Assembly: GCF_000699445.3 (NCBI RefSeq)
Contig: NC_067197.1
Location: forward strand, 27,077,809 to 27,141,808
Source of the DNA: Schistosoma haematobium
Taxonomy: Eukaryota; Platyhelminthes; Trematoda; Strigeidida; Schistosomatidae
Reading direction: 5' to 3'
Length of the DNA: 64,000 nt
A program made the position numbers and the translations under genes. The notes beneath the pieces were generated by a model. It worked only from the letters and a program-made list of their open reading frames with translations. It was not told the origin of the DNA and did no database searches. Shown in pieces: positions 1-22,255 of this stretch. Position 1 is the stretch's first letter. Every line of letters begins with the position of its first letter.

Positions 1-604
1 AATACCCCGGATTCATAAAATGAAATGTTTTTTTAATTCACAATTTGTCAAGAATTTCAACCAATGACAGCCATTGACAACTACTCCGTCAATGACATAT
101 TACATGTCGTGTAACTGACTATATGATTAGAGAGGCCAGATTTTAAAAGCTTAATAAATTTGAAGTCCATTCCTTACTCAGTTGAGTAGGTAGCTTTTCA
201 GATTGATCAGTTATTGAAATCTAAAATGTTGCCCAATCATTAAAATACAATTACAATTCACTTAAATTAGAATCAAAATTCTATCTTCTTGATTCGAGTG
301 AATACCTTGGTAATAAGTAGCTTAACCTAACATATATTGGTCATAAATAGACTAATTGGTAATCAACTCCTACAGTTAACTACTTCATTGTTAACGAGCA
401 GTGACTATACACGTTATATTTTACGTGTGTGTTTATTATTATCACAACTTCATAAGTGATTATGAAAGTAATACTAAATGACTAAATAAGTAAGTAAAAA
501 AAGACCACAGGGTAATGATAATATTTAAAGTAAATAATTAAAAATGAATTGAAAGATGTAATTGAAGGGTTAACAGACTACAAAATATCTAATAATACAA
601 CTAA
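1..604. other. AT-rich spacer, nothing recognised
   Basis: No reading frame, tRNA-like box or repeat shared with the rest of the window was seen here. The stretch ends at the target duplication of the solo LTR. Confidence 0.5.
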
Positions 605-609
605 CGAAC
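605..609. repeat. Target-site duplication of solo LTR, left
   Basis: CGAAC, repeated at 1027-1031 directly after the LTR. Confidence 0.7.
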
Positions 610-1026
610 TGTTAGGTTCGTTAACCTTGAGGATACTACTGATTCGACTTATTCGGAACGGAACGAAGGCTCAGGATTCAGAGACTCAATAGACTATTCT
701 GGTCCGTTGTCTTCGACTCAGCTAACTCGATCAAGAAGTCTTGGTAAGGCGTAGAAAGTGTATTCTACAAGCAACAGCAGATACCAAGTCAGGCAGGCAG
801 ATCAGATCAAGCATACAAGTCAAGCGTATTTATACAAATATATATCGATTTCGTCATAGGAAATTTTTAAACAATAATCAATGAGTCATCAATGGTCTGC
901 TATTTAAAAATTTAATCGATAAGTCCATCAACTGACTGCCATTCAAATATTTAAACATTTAATCGATAATTTAATCGATATGATAAAATTACAAATATGA
1001 ATTTTGGGGATATATCGGGCCCAACA
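610..1026 (-). mobile_element. Solo LTR with 5-bp target-site duplication
   Basis: A 417-bp block starts TGTTAGG and ends GGGCCCAACA, so it has the TG...CA ends and short inverted termini (TGTT/AACA) of an LTR. It is flanked by the same five bases, CGAAC, at 605-609 and 1027-1031. No gag or pol sequence and no partner LTR lie nearby, which fits a solo LTR left by LTR-LTR recombination. Orientation is tentative: on the minus strand a TATA-like GTATAAATA lies near 826-836, about 190 bases from the LTR start, as expected for a U3 promoter. The family (Gypsy or BEL/Pao) cannot be told without an internal region. Confidence 0.75.
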
Positions 1027-1031
1027 CGAAC

Positions 1032-1378
1032 CACTTTTTCGTAACAAATCTCATATTAATAATGGTTCCGTTTGAATAAAGGGATGAGTTTTGCAATTGT
1101 GCACAAATGTGGAAACTCAAAGAAATGCAGATGAAAAAGGGTAACAAAAAGAATATTGTTACCAACTCTGTTATAGCCTATATCGATGGTGGAATCAAGG
1201 AAAGAGGATTAGCACAAACTTCTTTTAAAAAAAATAATTTTAAGTAGTGGATATGGACTTCTATGATTTGGCAGTATATAAAAGATGTGGTACATTTGAT
1301 GGGATATAGAGAACAACCCTAAAAGTTTCTTTCAAGTCTACTTGGTTTCCTTTGTCAAATAAATGATTAAGAATAAAG
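1032..1378. other. Spacer, nothing recognised
   Basis: AT-rich sequence between the solo LTR and the RTE fragment; no gene or repeat recognised. Confidence 0.5.
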
Positions 1379-1397
1379 TCAGTCAGTCAGTCAGTCA
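1379..1397. repeat. (CAGT)n tract at RTE fragment junction
   Basis: About five GTCA/CAGT units lie directly against the broken edge of the RTE 5' fragment. The same tetranucleotide forms the 3' end of the RTE copies at 22256 and 34617. Confidence 0.7.
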
Positions 1398-2405
1398 GAC
1401 GGAGCATAAACGACTGTTTATAGAAATCCAGTCTAACAGAGCCTGCTCTGTTTTAGAACTTAATCCCATACCTACACCAGCGATGTCGCGGGAGGCAGAA
1501 GCAGAGACCCTAGATACTCAAAGGGTAAATCATTTCAGTCCTTTATATTGACAAGGTGAAGCCAAATGATTGACCGTACCTAGATCCTGTATGTACGTTT
1601 AGAAGACGCAGCATATAACGATGGCGCGAGATTCTAGAGTCCTAGCTAAAGAGAACTGTTCTCCTATCTGACACATTAAAATCTCCAACATAAAGTTTAG
1701 AGCTTGGTTTCAAGAGACCAGGAATAACATTTCTTGAACCCAAATCATTAGCATTGGTAGCGTCTGGTGTTGAAGATAAATGGAAAGGGTTAGTCGTGGG
1801 GATGGAAGAAATATTAAGAGGTGAGGAAGGGATTCGATCATTGACAAGATAATTTCGGGTGCCGATAGAAGTTGAAGGGGGTTATTGCTTTCAAGGTTGC
1901 CAGCATGTTGAGAGGATATTTCTTCTTGAGCAACCTAAGGAAGAAGCTGAATCAGCGGCAATCTTGGCGAACTTAGAGCATGATTACAGAGCCCAAGGAA
2001 CAACTGATTAAGGCCGTCACGAACAGCTTTTTTGTGGGGAGTTTTTGATGTATTAGCTCTGCACTTCCAAAGGTCTTACTGCAGGGAACGAAAATCCGTG
2101 AGGTAGAGTGGTGTGTGAAATTTTTAAAACCGACGTTCTCTGACCCCTTCCGTCCGTAGTAAGAAAGTGGAATCTCTGCAGATGCTGGTTGTCTGAGGGA
2201 AACACCTTACCGCCGTCACAACCCTGTACGGTCATAAGTACGACTACGCCCTCGGTCCTAAAGTTGCTCCTTTTAGTCTAACCGTTCTTCAGCCGACCTG
2301 CCTGGTATGGCAGGACCTAAAGGAACATATGTTCAAGACAATATAAGCCGATCGAATCATCACGATAGGCAAGCCCGACCACCATGTCAAGGTAGCAGCT
2401 ATGGT
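1379..2405 (-). mobile_element. RTE-type non-LTR retrotransposon, 5' end fragment
   Basis: This block is similar throughout to 25165-26190, the 5' untranslated region and first part of the endonuclease domain of the larger RTE copy, in the same orientation. It stops on the 5' side at nearly the same base as the two other 5' ends in the window (near 26195 and 32915). On its other side it breaks off inside the endonuclease region and is followed at once by a tract of five CAGT units (1379-1397). The reading frame is broken. Non-LTR elements usually lose their 5' end, so a copy that keeps only the 5' end is unusual and suggests internal deletion or recombination. Confidence 0.8.
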
Positions 2406-2605
2406 TAAAAAGAATAGACTAATTAATTATCTATTATTTTTTTGGCTAATTATGCAGGATCTTGTTCAGAAATACGATAATACGATAATGGTCCGTCTAA
2501 CATTTCAGCGGCCGACTTCTTTTGTGAAATCAGTCATACAGAACTCACAGCATATTGATGTATTGAATCAGGTTTTAGTGGCCCTGAATCCGACTTCACT
2601 TAAAT

Positions 2606-2721
2606 CGTATAAATGATCATTAACAAGTGATAGCTGTCAAAATATAAATGTCACCAAGTATATACGAGGATTGGCGACAATTATATTTTGACAGTGATCA
2701 CTCGTTAACGATCATTCATAC
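2606..2721. repeat. Inverted repeat, about 47-bp arms
   Basis: Positions 2606-2652 are nearly the reverse complement of 2676-2721, with a loop of about 23 bases. Both arms contain the core TGTCAAAATATAA. It may be a small MITE or a remnant of a larger inverted element. The 500 bases after it, to about 3230, hold no gene; a short motif (GAGGATTG followed by GCGACAA or ACAA) occurs at both ends of that stretch, near 2667 and 3212, but is too short to prove an LTR pair. Confidence 0.6.
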
Positions 2722-3744
2722 TGTTTAAATTGAGTCAGATTCAAGGCCTTTAAAGTGGTGAGCCCGCCAACGACGAACCTAACGCAGCAAACCACGTCGA
2801 TGAAGAACCTTCTGCATCCCATACCTTTGGTGAACAAACTCAGTGAAACCAGCTCAGTAGATAAATAACGCTGTTTTCCATTGTACGATCAAATCAGAGA
2901 GAGATCACAGCATCACTAAAGTGGTAGGCTTGACCTCAAACTAAACACACCCTGCAAATCTACTTAGACGGTGAATATCTTGAACTCTACACGTCCAATA
3001 AACGAAGGAAGCGGAGATAGAGAAACGAAACGGATTGATACGCACTGGAGAATACATGTGAGCCAACTCTTCTTTGTTTCCTTCTCTCCATCTCTCGGAT
3101 TGTCTGTTCTGATCAATGATTGAACAAAATATACGTATTTAAAACTTCATTCTCGTATTTGACTTATTTTAATTCTGTTATTCACCAAGGCGATTCAAGT
3201 CGATAAAATATTCGAGGATTGACAATATGTATAAATCAATAACAAACGTAATACGATCGAAATGGAATCAGATATGCCATGGCCACTAAAAGGTCAATTT
3301 AAATGCTTCTATGACAACATTAAAAAAGTATACCATTTTGTTTTCATGTAGTTAGATGTTTGACATTAACCTAGAAAATGTACTTTTATTTTTTTTTCTT
3401 TTGTGATCTATAAACAATCGACTTTTAATTCCATCTATTACTTTTTTTTATTCATGCACTTATGCACAGACTTTTGCCTTTTCCACCATCTGACAACTGA
3501 TGAATTAATAGTATTTGAATCAATAAATATTGTTTCAAACTAAATAAAATTATAAAGTAAAAGTGATATATACAATAAAAATTACTAGTGATCGGTACAT
3601 AAAACTAACCTAATAATCTGATAGACGATCATTTTAATTCAGTAGTGACATTATACCGTTTAAGATAATGTATGGACTATATTTCTGTACAGATGTACAG
3701 ATGATATATGCATTTATTTCAATTGTAGTTTATATCAAGTGTTT
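2722..3744. other. Spacer, nothing firm
   Basis: AT-rich sequence without a coding region. Apart from the short motif noted for the inverted repeat before it, nothing was recognised. Confidence 0.4.
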
Positions 3745-4236
3745 TTTTTCACCTTTACTTACTCACGCCTGTTACTCCTAATGGAGCATAGGCCGCTGAC
3801 CAGCATTCTCCAACCCACTCTGTCCTGGGCCTTCTTTCCTAGTTCCATCCAATTCTTGTTCATTTTTCTCATGTCTATCTCCATTTCCCGGCGTAATGTG
3901 TTCTTTGTTCTACCTCTTTTCCTTTGGCTTTGGGGATTTCAAGTGAGGGCTTGTCTTGTGACGCAGTTGGGTGCTTTCCTCAATGTGTGTCCTATCCATT
4001 TCCAGCGCTTCTTCCTAATTCCTTCCTCCGCTTGGATCTGGTTTGTTCTCTCCCACAGTAGGTTGTTGCTAATAGTGTCCGGCCAACGGATCCTAAGTAC
4101 TTTGCGTAGACAACTGTTAACAAACACCTGTATTTTCTGAATGATTGCTTTCGTAGTTCTCCAGGTTTCTGCCCCATACAGTAGAACTGTCTTGACATTT
4201 GTATTGAAAATCCTGACCTTGGTTTTCAACTTTACT
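3745..4236 (-). pseudogene. SR2-like RTE reverse transcriptase, C-terminal fragment
   Basis: Read on the minus strand, 4229 to 3759 gives the C-terminal end of an RTE-clade pol: a short LLYGAETW motif, then [23 protein letters not shown] and the [10 protein letters not shown] motif typical of SR2-like schistosome elements, ending at a TAA at 3759-3761. One TGA interrupts the frame where relatives have TGG (just after RQALT, near 3939). Immediately past the stop the sequence ends in TAAGTAAG-like units, as RTE elements end in short tandem repeats. The copy is 5'-truncated and dead. It differs from the RTE family at 22-26 kb and 34-38 kb, whose matching region reads YGSET. Confidence 0.85.
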
Positions 4237-4284
4237 CACAGTATTTATGATTCATCATTGTAATCTATGTATATGTGAAGCTGT

Positions 4285-4460
4285 ACAGTGGTATATGCTA
4301 CTTATGTTGATAGATATAAATAGTATGTGGCACTAATCGGAAGTGGGATGCCTGCAAGCAGAAGATTGGAATGAAAACTAGAAGCAATCAGGGTAACAGC
4401 AGATATGAAGGAACAATGAAGTTTGTAAGAAACAATTCAAAAATGTGCGAATGGTGTACT
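4285..4460 (+). repeat. Dispersed repeat, partial copy
   Basis: Similar to 54560-54740 on the same strand: both have a GCTACTTAT motif, then a degenerate GTGGTATAT block, then AGCAGAAGATT and a later ACAATGAAGTTTG. The family is not identified; it could be the untranslated end of a non-LTR element. Confidence 0.5.
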
Positions 4461-5419
4461 TAGTGTATGACTTTCACAATTTACTTAACCATTGTTTGAA
4501 TTCTTCGTACACTACGGTATAGTAAAACAAATCTCAGTAATGTAAATTCTGGGTAGCCCAAATAGTGCTTAGTTCAAATGAAAACAAATTATCCACTAAA
4601 AGCATACTTATTGGGTAGTTAACGAATAGAATTTATAATAATGAAGTAGTAGGTCTGAACTCGGATATACCTACTTAAGCTTGGATAACCATAAAGTATT
4701 ACCAGCCAGCAACATAAACCATATAGTACATACTGAAGTAACGGGACTTTGATTAAGTCACGGATCTAGGAGAAATTACATTCTCAAAATCTTTTTTTTA
4801 ATTTCAGACAGAATTAAGCTGAATTGATGACAGTTGCAGAGAATCAGTCTTCGACCTAATGGAAGTAATTGTTTTGGAACGAAAGTTTGAGAGGTGATAT
4901 TTTTTATTAATTTTTTTATTCAATAAGGTTCGTGGTACTTGTGTGCTTGAGCCATAGGACTGAACTGTTCCACTCAGGTGCAAAGAGTCAGGATGGTGTC
5001 TAGCTCTCCTGAAAACTAATTTAAATTCATGTCATTCTGAAGTATAATTATAATCATGAAATTTCTCATTTAGGCCATTCTCATAAACCTTCAAAGACAA
5101 GATCAACTTTTTTTAAGTTTGAAGTTTCATTTCTCTCATCAAGTCGTGAGGTGTTGGGATTTTCTACCTACATAGAGAGGATCTTCAGCTTCTTTTGATA
5201 CATTCAAAGTGAGATTGAATCTTTATAGCACTATAAATCGCAACGATTAACATTGTCTACGTAACCTTTCTAACTTACACTTACAAACTGGAAATTTATT
5301 TTACATACCTTTATTTCATATTGTTTCTTCTAGAGAACGAAGTGTGTATTTAGTGTGGGTACGAACAGTATGAAAACTAATATTCTTTGCATTATTCTGT
5401 GTGATATCTATATCAGCAG
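4461..5419. other. Spacer, nothing recognised
   Basis: AT-rich, with runs of T; no gene or repeat recognised. Confidence 0.4.
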
Positions 5420-5703
5420 TTGAGATCATGAGTCAATTGAAGCTAGACCACCATGGAAAACCTGGAAGCACTGGACGGCCGTTTCGTCCTATCTCGGGAC
5501 TCCTCAGCAGTGCGCATCCACGACCCCGCCTCGCGTGATCCAAACCTAGGACCTGTCAGTTTCGCGCCAGGCGCTTAACCAACTAGACCACTGAGCCGGC
5601 ATCCAACGGTGTTAATGTCTAACTCCAACTAATCCACGAAATTGAACGACACATCCACCATTGTCTTCAGTGAGTTACTATCTCAAAACAGACCTGGTTG
5701 AAC
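5420..5703 (-). mobile_element. Hammerhead-bearing tRNA-derived SINE, left arm of a pair
   Basis: On the minus strand this copy runs from the head (5703) through a tRNA-like segment (box A-like GGCTCAGTGGTCTAGTTGG near 5600-5582 and a degenerate box B near 5545), a hammerhead ribozyme (5513-5468) and a tail ending near 5420. It is the reverse complement of the copy at 5789-6083. Flanks and ribozyme agree almost base for base, while the tRNA-like part has clearly diverged. Such elements are copied by LINE machinery from pol III transcripts; here RTE elements are the obvious candidate helpers. Confidence 0.85.
5468..5513 (-). ncRNA. Hammerhead ribozyme, core intact
   Basis: Read on the minus strand: stem I GCACTG with CAGTGC, conserved core CTGAGGA (the fifth base may be any), stem II GTCC with GGAC around a seven-base loop, then GAAA, a palindromic stem III ACGGCCGT and the cleavage-site C. 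All invariant core bases of a type I hammerhead are present. Activity is inferred from the fold, not shown. Confidence 0.85.
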
Positions 5704-5788
5704 TCCACTGGTCACTACTTCTCACTAGAACTCCAGGATATACCTCTTGAAGTCAGTCACTAGTGAGCATAGGTTGATTAGTATCAGA

Positions 5789-6083
5789 AGTTCAACCAGG
5801 TCTGTTGTGAGATAGTAACTCACTGAAGACAATGGTGGATGTGTCGTTCAATTTCGTGGATTAGTTGAAGTTAGACATTACCACTGTCGGATGCCGGATC
5901 AATGGCCTTGTGGTTAGGTGCTCGCGCGCGAGACTGATATGTGGTGGGTTCGAATCCCGCGGGGCGGGGTCGTGGATGCGCACTGCTGAGGAGTCCCGAG
6001 ATAGGACGAAACGGCCGTCCAGTGCTTCCAGGTTTTCCATGGCGGTCTAGCTTCAATTGACTCATGATCTCAACTGTTGAAAT
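5789..6083 (+). mobile_element. Hammerhead-bearing tRNA-derived SINE, right arm of a pair
   Basis: Plus-strand copy facing the one at 5420-5703 head to head across an 85-base spacer (5704-5788). It has box A-like TGGCCTTGTGGTTAGG near 5903-5918, a good box B GGTTCGAATCC at 5947-5957, the hammerhead at 5980-6025, and the tail with GGTTTTCCATGG and ACTCATGATCTCAACT. The two arms could fold into a hairpin of nearly 300 base pairs. Confidence 0.85.
5980..6025 (+). ncRNA. Hammerhead ribozyme, core intact
   Basis: Stem I 5980-5985 pairs with 6020-6025; core CTGAGGA 5986-5992; stem II GTCC 5993-5996 with GGAC 6004-6007; GAAA 6008-6011; palindromic stem III to 6018; predicted cleavage after C6019. 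Every invariant base of the hammerhead core is present. Confidence 0.88.
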
Positions 6084-6605
6084 TACTACAATCTCCACAA
6101 AACCCCTTCTGATACTGATATTTATGTCTCACAGTAACCCTGTATGTTTTCATTTATATAGTGTTTACTAACTAATCATCAAAAGTAGGTGAAATCGTTA
6201 AGTAAATTGAATGTATTTAGTTTAATCATGGACGACTTGTTTGAAGAGTCGATCTTTACTGCACTAGTCTTTCCTGTCCTTACTTTCTAACATGGTAATT
6301 ACAATGGGTTTCCAATTATCAAATATAATCCGTAAAGTCGAGGACACAACAGAGGCAATGGTGAATATATCAGGACGTTTAAGAGAATAATCATTTCCCT
6401 TTAATGATTCACTTCAGTATTGTTTAATGTTATAATCATTAGAATTAACGAGGATGTGATTAATAACAAGTTTTTTAAAAGAAAATTTAGGAATTATACT
6501 TCTTAGTAAGTGAAATCAAACGTACAACAGTTAATCTGTTAATCGATTTGATTCCTAAATTTATGTCAACAAATACAATTGTAAACTGTATGGTCTCGAT
6601 TACAA
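6084..6605. other. Spacer, nothing recognised
   Basis: AT-rich sequence between the SINE pair and the Penelope-like relic; no gene or shared repeat seen. Confidence 0.4.
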
Positions 6606-6755
6606 ATAAAAAGAATTCAGCAAAGAAATTTTTCGCTTCAACGAAATCATTTATTTAAGCTGTACATTCGTATTTATAGTTGTATGGTAAATATATGTCT
6701 ATAGAAGGATAGAGAAGATTGGATCAAAAAGTGATTCCAGACTCTAATTATCAGA
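6606..6755 (+). repeat. Inverted terminal repeat, left
   Basis: Reverse complement of 7331-7480, with few differences and small indels near the outer end. Confidence 0.8.
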
Positions 6756-6772
6756 CGAGGTTGCATAATAAT

Positions 6773-6905
6773 GAGGAGGTTGGATAAGTTGACTTGCTCC
6801 TGTGGGGCAGGTTGCATTGGCCGCACAAAGCGATCACTTTCTAAACGTATCTCAGAACACTAACCGGTGTGGCTTTTAAAAGAATGGAAAAAAGTTACCT
6901 GTTCA
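6773..6905 (+). pseudogene. GIY-YIG endonuclease fragment (Penelope type)
   Basis: In one plus-strand frame the sequence reads KLTCSCGAGCIGRTKRSLS then KRISEH, followed by a stop and PVWLLKEWKK. The Cys-rich lead, the IGRT motif and the RISEH motif match the GIY-YIG domain at the C-terminus of Penelope-like polyproteins. In-frame stops show it is dead. Confidence 0.65.
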
Positions 6906-7330
6906 GTGTAGGAACATATCGCTCTGTAGGAATCTTCTAAAATAATCTACACAACCAAAGGAATTGAATCGAAGGGAGGTTGGATCAAAAACGTATGCAT
7001 TGGTAATCCATCAAGTCAAGACGCAACTCTGCGTGCAAAAACGACACATCCAACGACCTATCTTTCCTTTGCCCTCATTCCCTTCTGTAGTATATTTTGG
7101 GTTGTTTTCTTTCCTTATTTTGTTTGCTGAAATAATTGTTCTGTAATCAGTTACTATTATCACTAAACAAGTTTTCCTGATTATTATTCAGTTTTTATTA
7201 TTATGACCTTTATGTTTTCGTTTTTCTTCATATCTGTCAAGTGGACAATTATCTTTCATAATTCTCATCTGTAAATTATTTCCATCCTTATATTCTTCTC
7301 TAAACCCTTGATTAATTACGTAACCACATT

Positions 7331-7480
7331 TGATAATTAGAGTCTCATATCACTTTTTGAAGCAATCTCTTCTATCTTTTTATAGACATATATTTACCAT
7401 ACAACTATAAATACGAATCTACAGCTTAAGTAAATGATTTCATTGAAAAGCAAACTTCCTTCGCTGAATTCTCTTTATTT
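7331..7480 (-). repeat. Inverted terminal repeat, right
   Basis: Reverse complement of 6606-6755. Confidence 0.8.
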
Positions 7481-7559
7481 TATTCAATGACACAATGTGT
7501 TATTTTAATTATTTGAAGTTTTGATTGCGTTTCTATTTGACATACATAATAAGTTATTA

Positions 7560-7725
7560 TCAGTATAGGGGTTGTGAAGGTTGTTAAGTTTTTGATCGAG
7601 ATCGTGAACTGATTGATGTTAGACCACCATTGAAAACGTGGAAGCACTGGACGGCCGTTTTGTCCTATTGTGGGACTCCTCAGCAGTGCGCATCCACGAT
7701 CCCGCTCGCGGGATCGAAAGCAAAA
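7560..7725 (-). mobile_element. Hammerhead SINE, 5'-truncated
   Basis: Minus-strand copy of the same family as 5420-5703, from box B (near 7720) through the hammerhead to the tail with CACAACCCCTATACTG. The hammerhead (7689-7644) keeps its stems, but GAAA reads AAAA, which replaces the invariant G12, so it should be inactive. Confidence 0.8.
7644..7689 (-). ncRNA. Hammerhead ribozyme, core mutated
   Basis: All stems are present, with CTGAGGA and stem II GTCC/GGAC, but the base after GGAC is A instead of the essential G. Predicted inactive. Confidence 0.7.
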
Positions 7726-8136
7726 AGTTTGTTTTAAAAAAATGAAACAAACAAGTGAAAACAATAAAAGCTAAACAGTGATGTACTTGTTGTCAATTGA
7801 ACAGCAATAATGTTGAATTAAATCCGATAAAGTAAACGATTTTTATTCATAAATTATGCGATTACATCACAGTCGACAAAATAAAGAATTACGTATAAAA
7901 AGGTGAAGAATGAAAGAGAAATAGTAATGACAACAATAAGAATATATATAGTTGTAAATTTGTGTAGACCAGATACCAATAAAAAAAGCAATGTATATTA
8001 ACACAATATTATAGTGGGAACCAGTGATGACGTAATTTACAATAGAAATTGTCTATCTAAAAATATATAACAAATATGGATATGTTTGTCGACAGTGTTA
8101 CTAGCCAACGACGGCTTTCTTTCACCGGACGCATTA
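7726..8136. other. Spacer, probable CCDC77 3' UTR
   Basis: AT-rich sequence downstream of the CCDC77 stop codon. No clear AATAAA was found on the minus strand close to the stop, so the end of the transcript is not placed. Confidence 0.4.
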
Positions 8137-21534
<13,398 letters not shown>

Positions 21535-22255
21535 CTGAAATTTTTAAAAAGGATATATAATGATAATAAAACAAATCACTTTAATATTTTATCATACATA
21601 AACCGTCTGACAATAGATACGACTAAATTATTCTTATGAAACCTAAAGTATATTAATTAGAGTCAGAAATAGTCGAACAAAATTTATCGTCAGATAAACA
21701 ATGAAAATCACTACCCTCGTATAAATCAACACATTGCTATTGGATTCACGCTTGTTATGATGAATAGAAACACTTCTAGGTTGTTTATATTGACGTAGTT
21801 AAAATGGAATTTACATCTACAACAAAAAAGTGACAAGTCAAACGACTGAACTATTAAACTACACATTCACTGCTAAGCATTAACTACTGAGAAAATCACA
21901 CCTGTTGTTAAATGATAATACAATATTCAAATCATGGTTAGATTTAAACTGTTTTTGATGTAGTGGCTTTTAAACTTTTCAAAATTCAGCATAACTTATA
22001 ATATAATATAAGGTAAACAATAAGTCCATTACACCGATAAATGTTTTGCAATCCTAAGGAAAATTCATAGTACTTATTCGAATCGCAATTATATTGAGAT
22101 GCCTTTATGCAGCTTATATCCAAATATTTTATGTCACTGGCCTGTGTACTTGTAGGATTCTGATCCAACGATCAAGTGAAACGTGGGACCTCAAAACCAA
22201 AATATTGGTTTTAGCTGGAAAGCTGTACAATTAATGTAGACAATATAAGGAATAG

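Larger units (their letters stand above)
6606..7480 (+). mobile_element. Penelope-like element relic with 150-bp inverted ends
   Basis: Positions 6606-6755 and 7331-7480 are inverted copies of one another over about 150 bases (shared core with CATACAACTATAAATACGAAT, split here as CATACAACTA and TAAATACGAA). Between them a short plus-strand stretch encodes part of a GIY-YIG endonuclease of Penelope type. Penelope-like elements are known for terminal repeats that may be direct or inverted. The reverse-transcriptase part is missing, so this is a 5'-truncated or internally deleted copy. Confidence 0.7.

Noticed and set aside
2660..3230. LTR pair suggested by repeated GAGGATTG motif followed by a possible primer site
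   Set aside because: The shared motif is under 15 bases and the flanks do not match.
3739..4140. Plus-strand ORF of 133 residues
   Set aside because: Antisense shadow of the SR2-like reverse-transcriptase fragment.
5895..5965. tRNA gene
   Set aside because: tRNA-like segment of the SINE; stems are incomplete and the family is repetitive.
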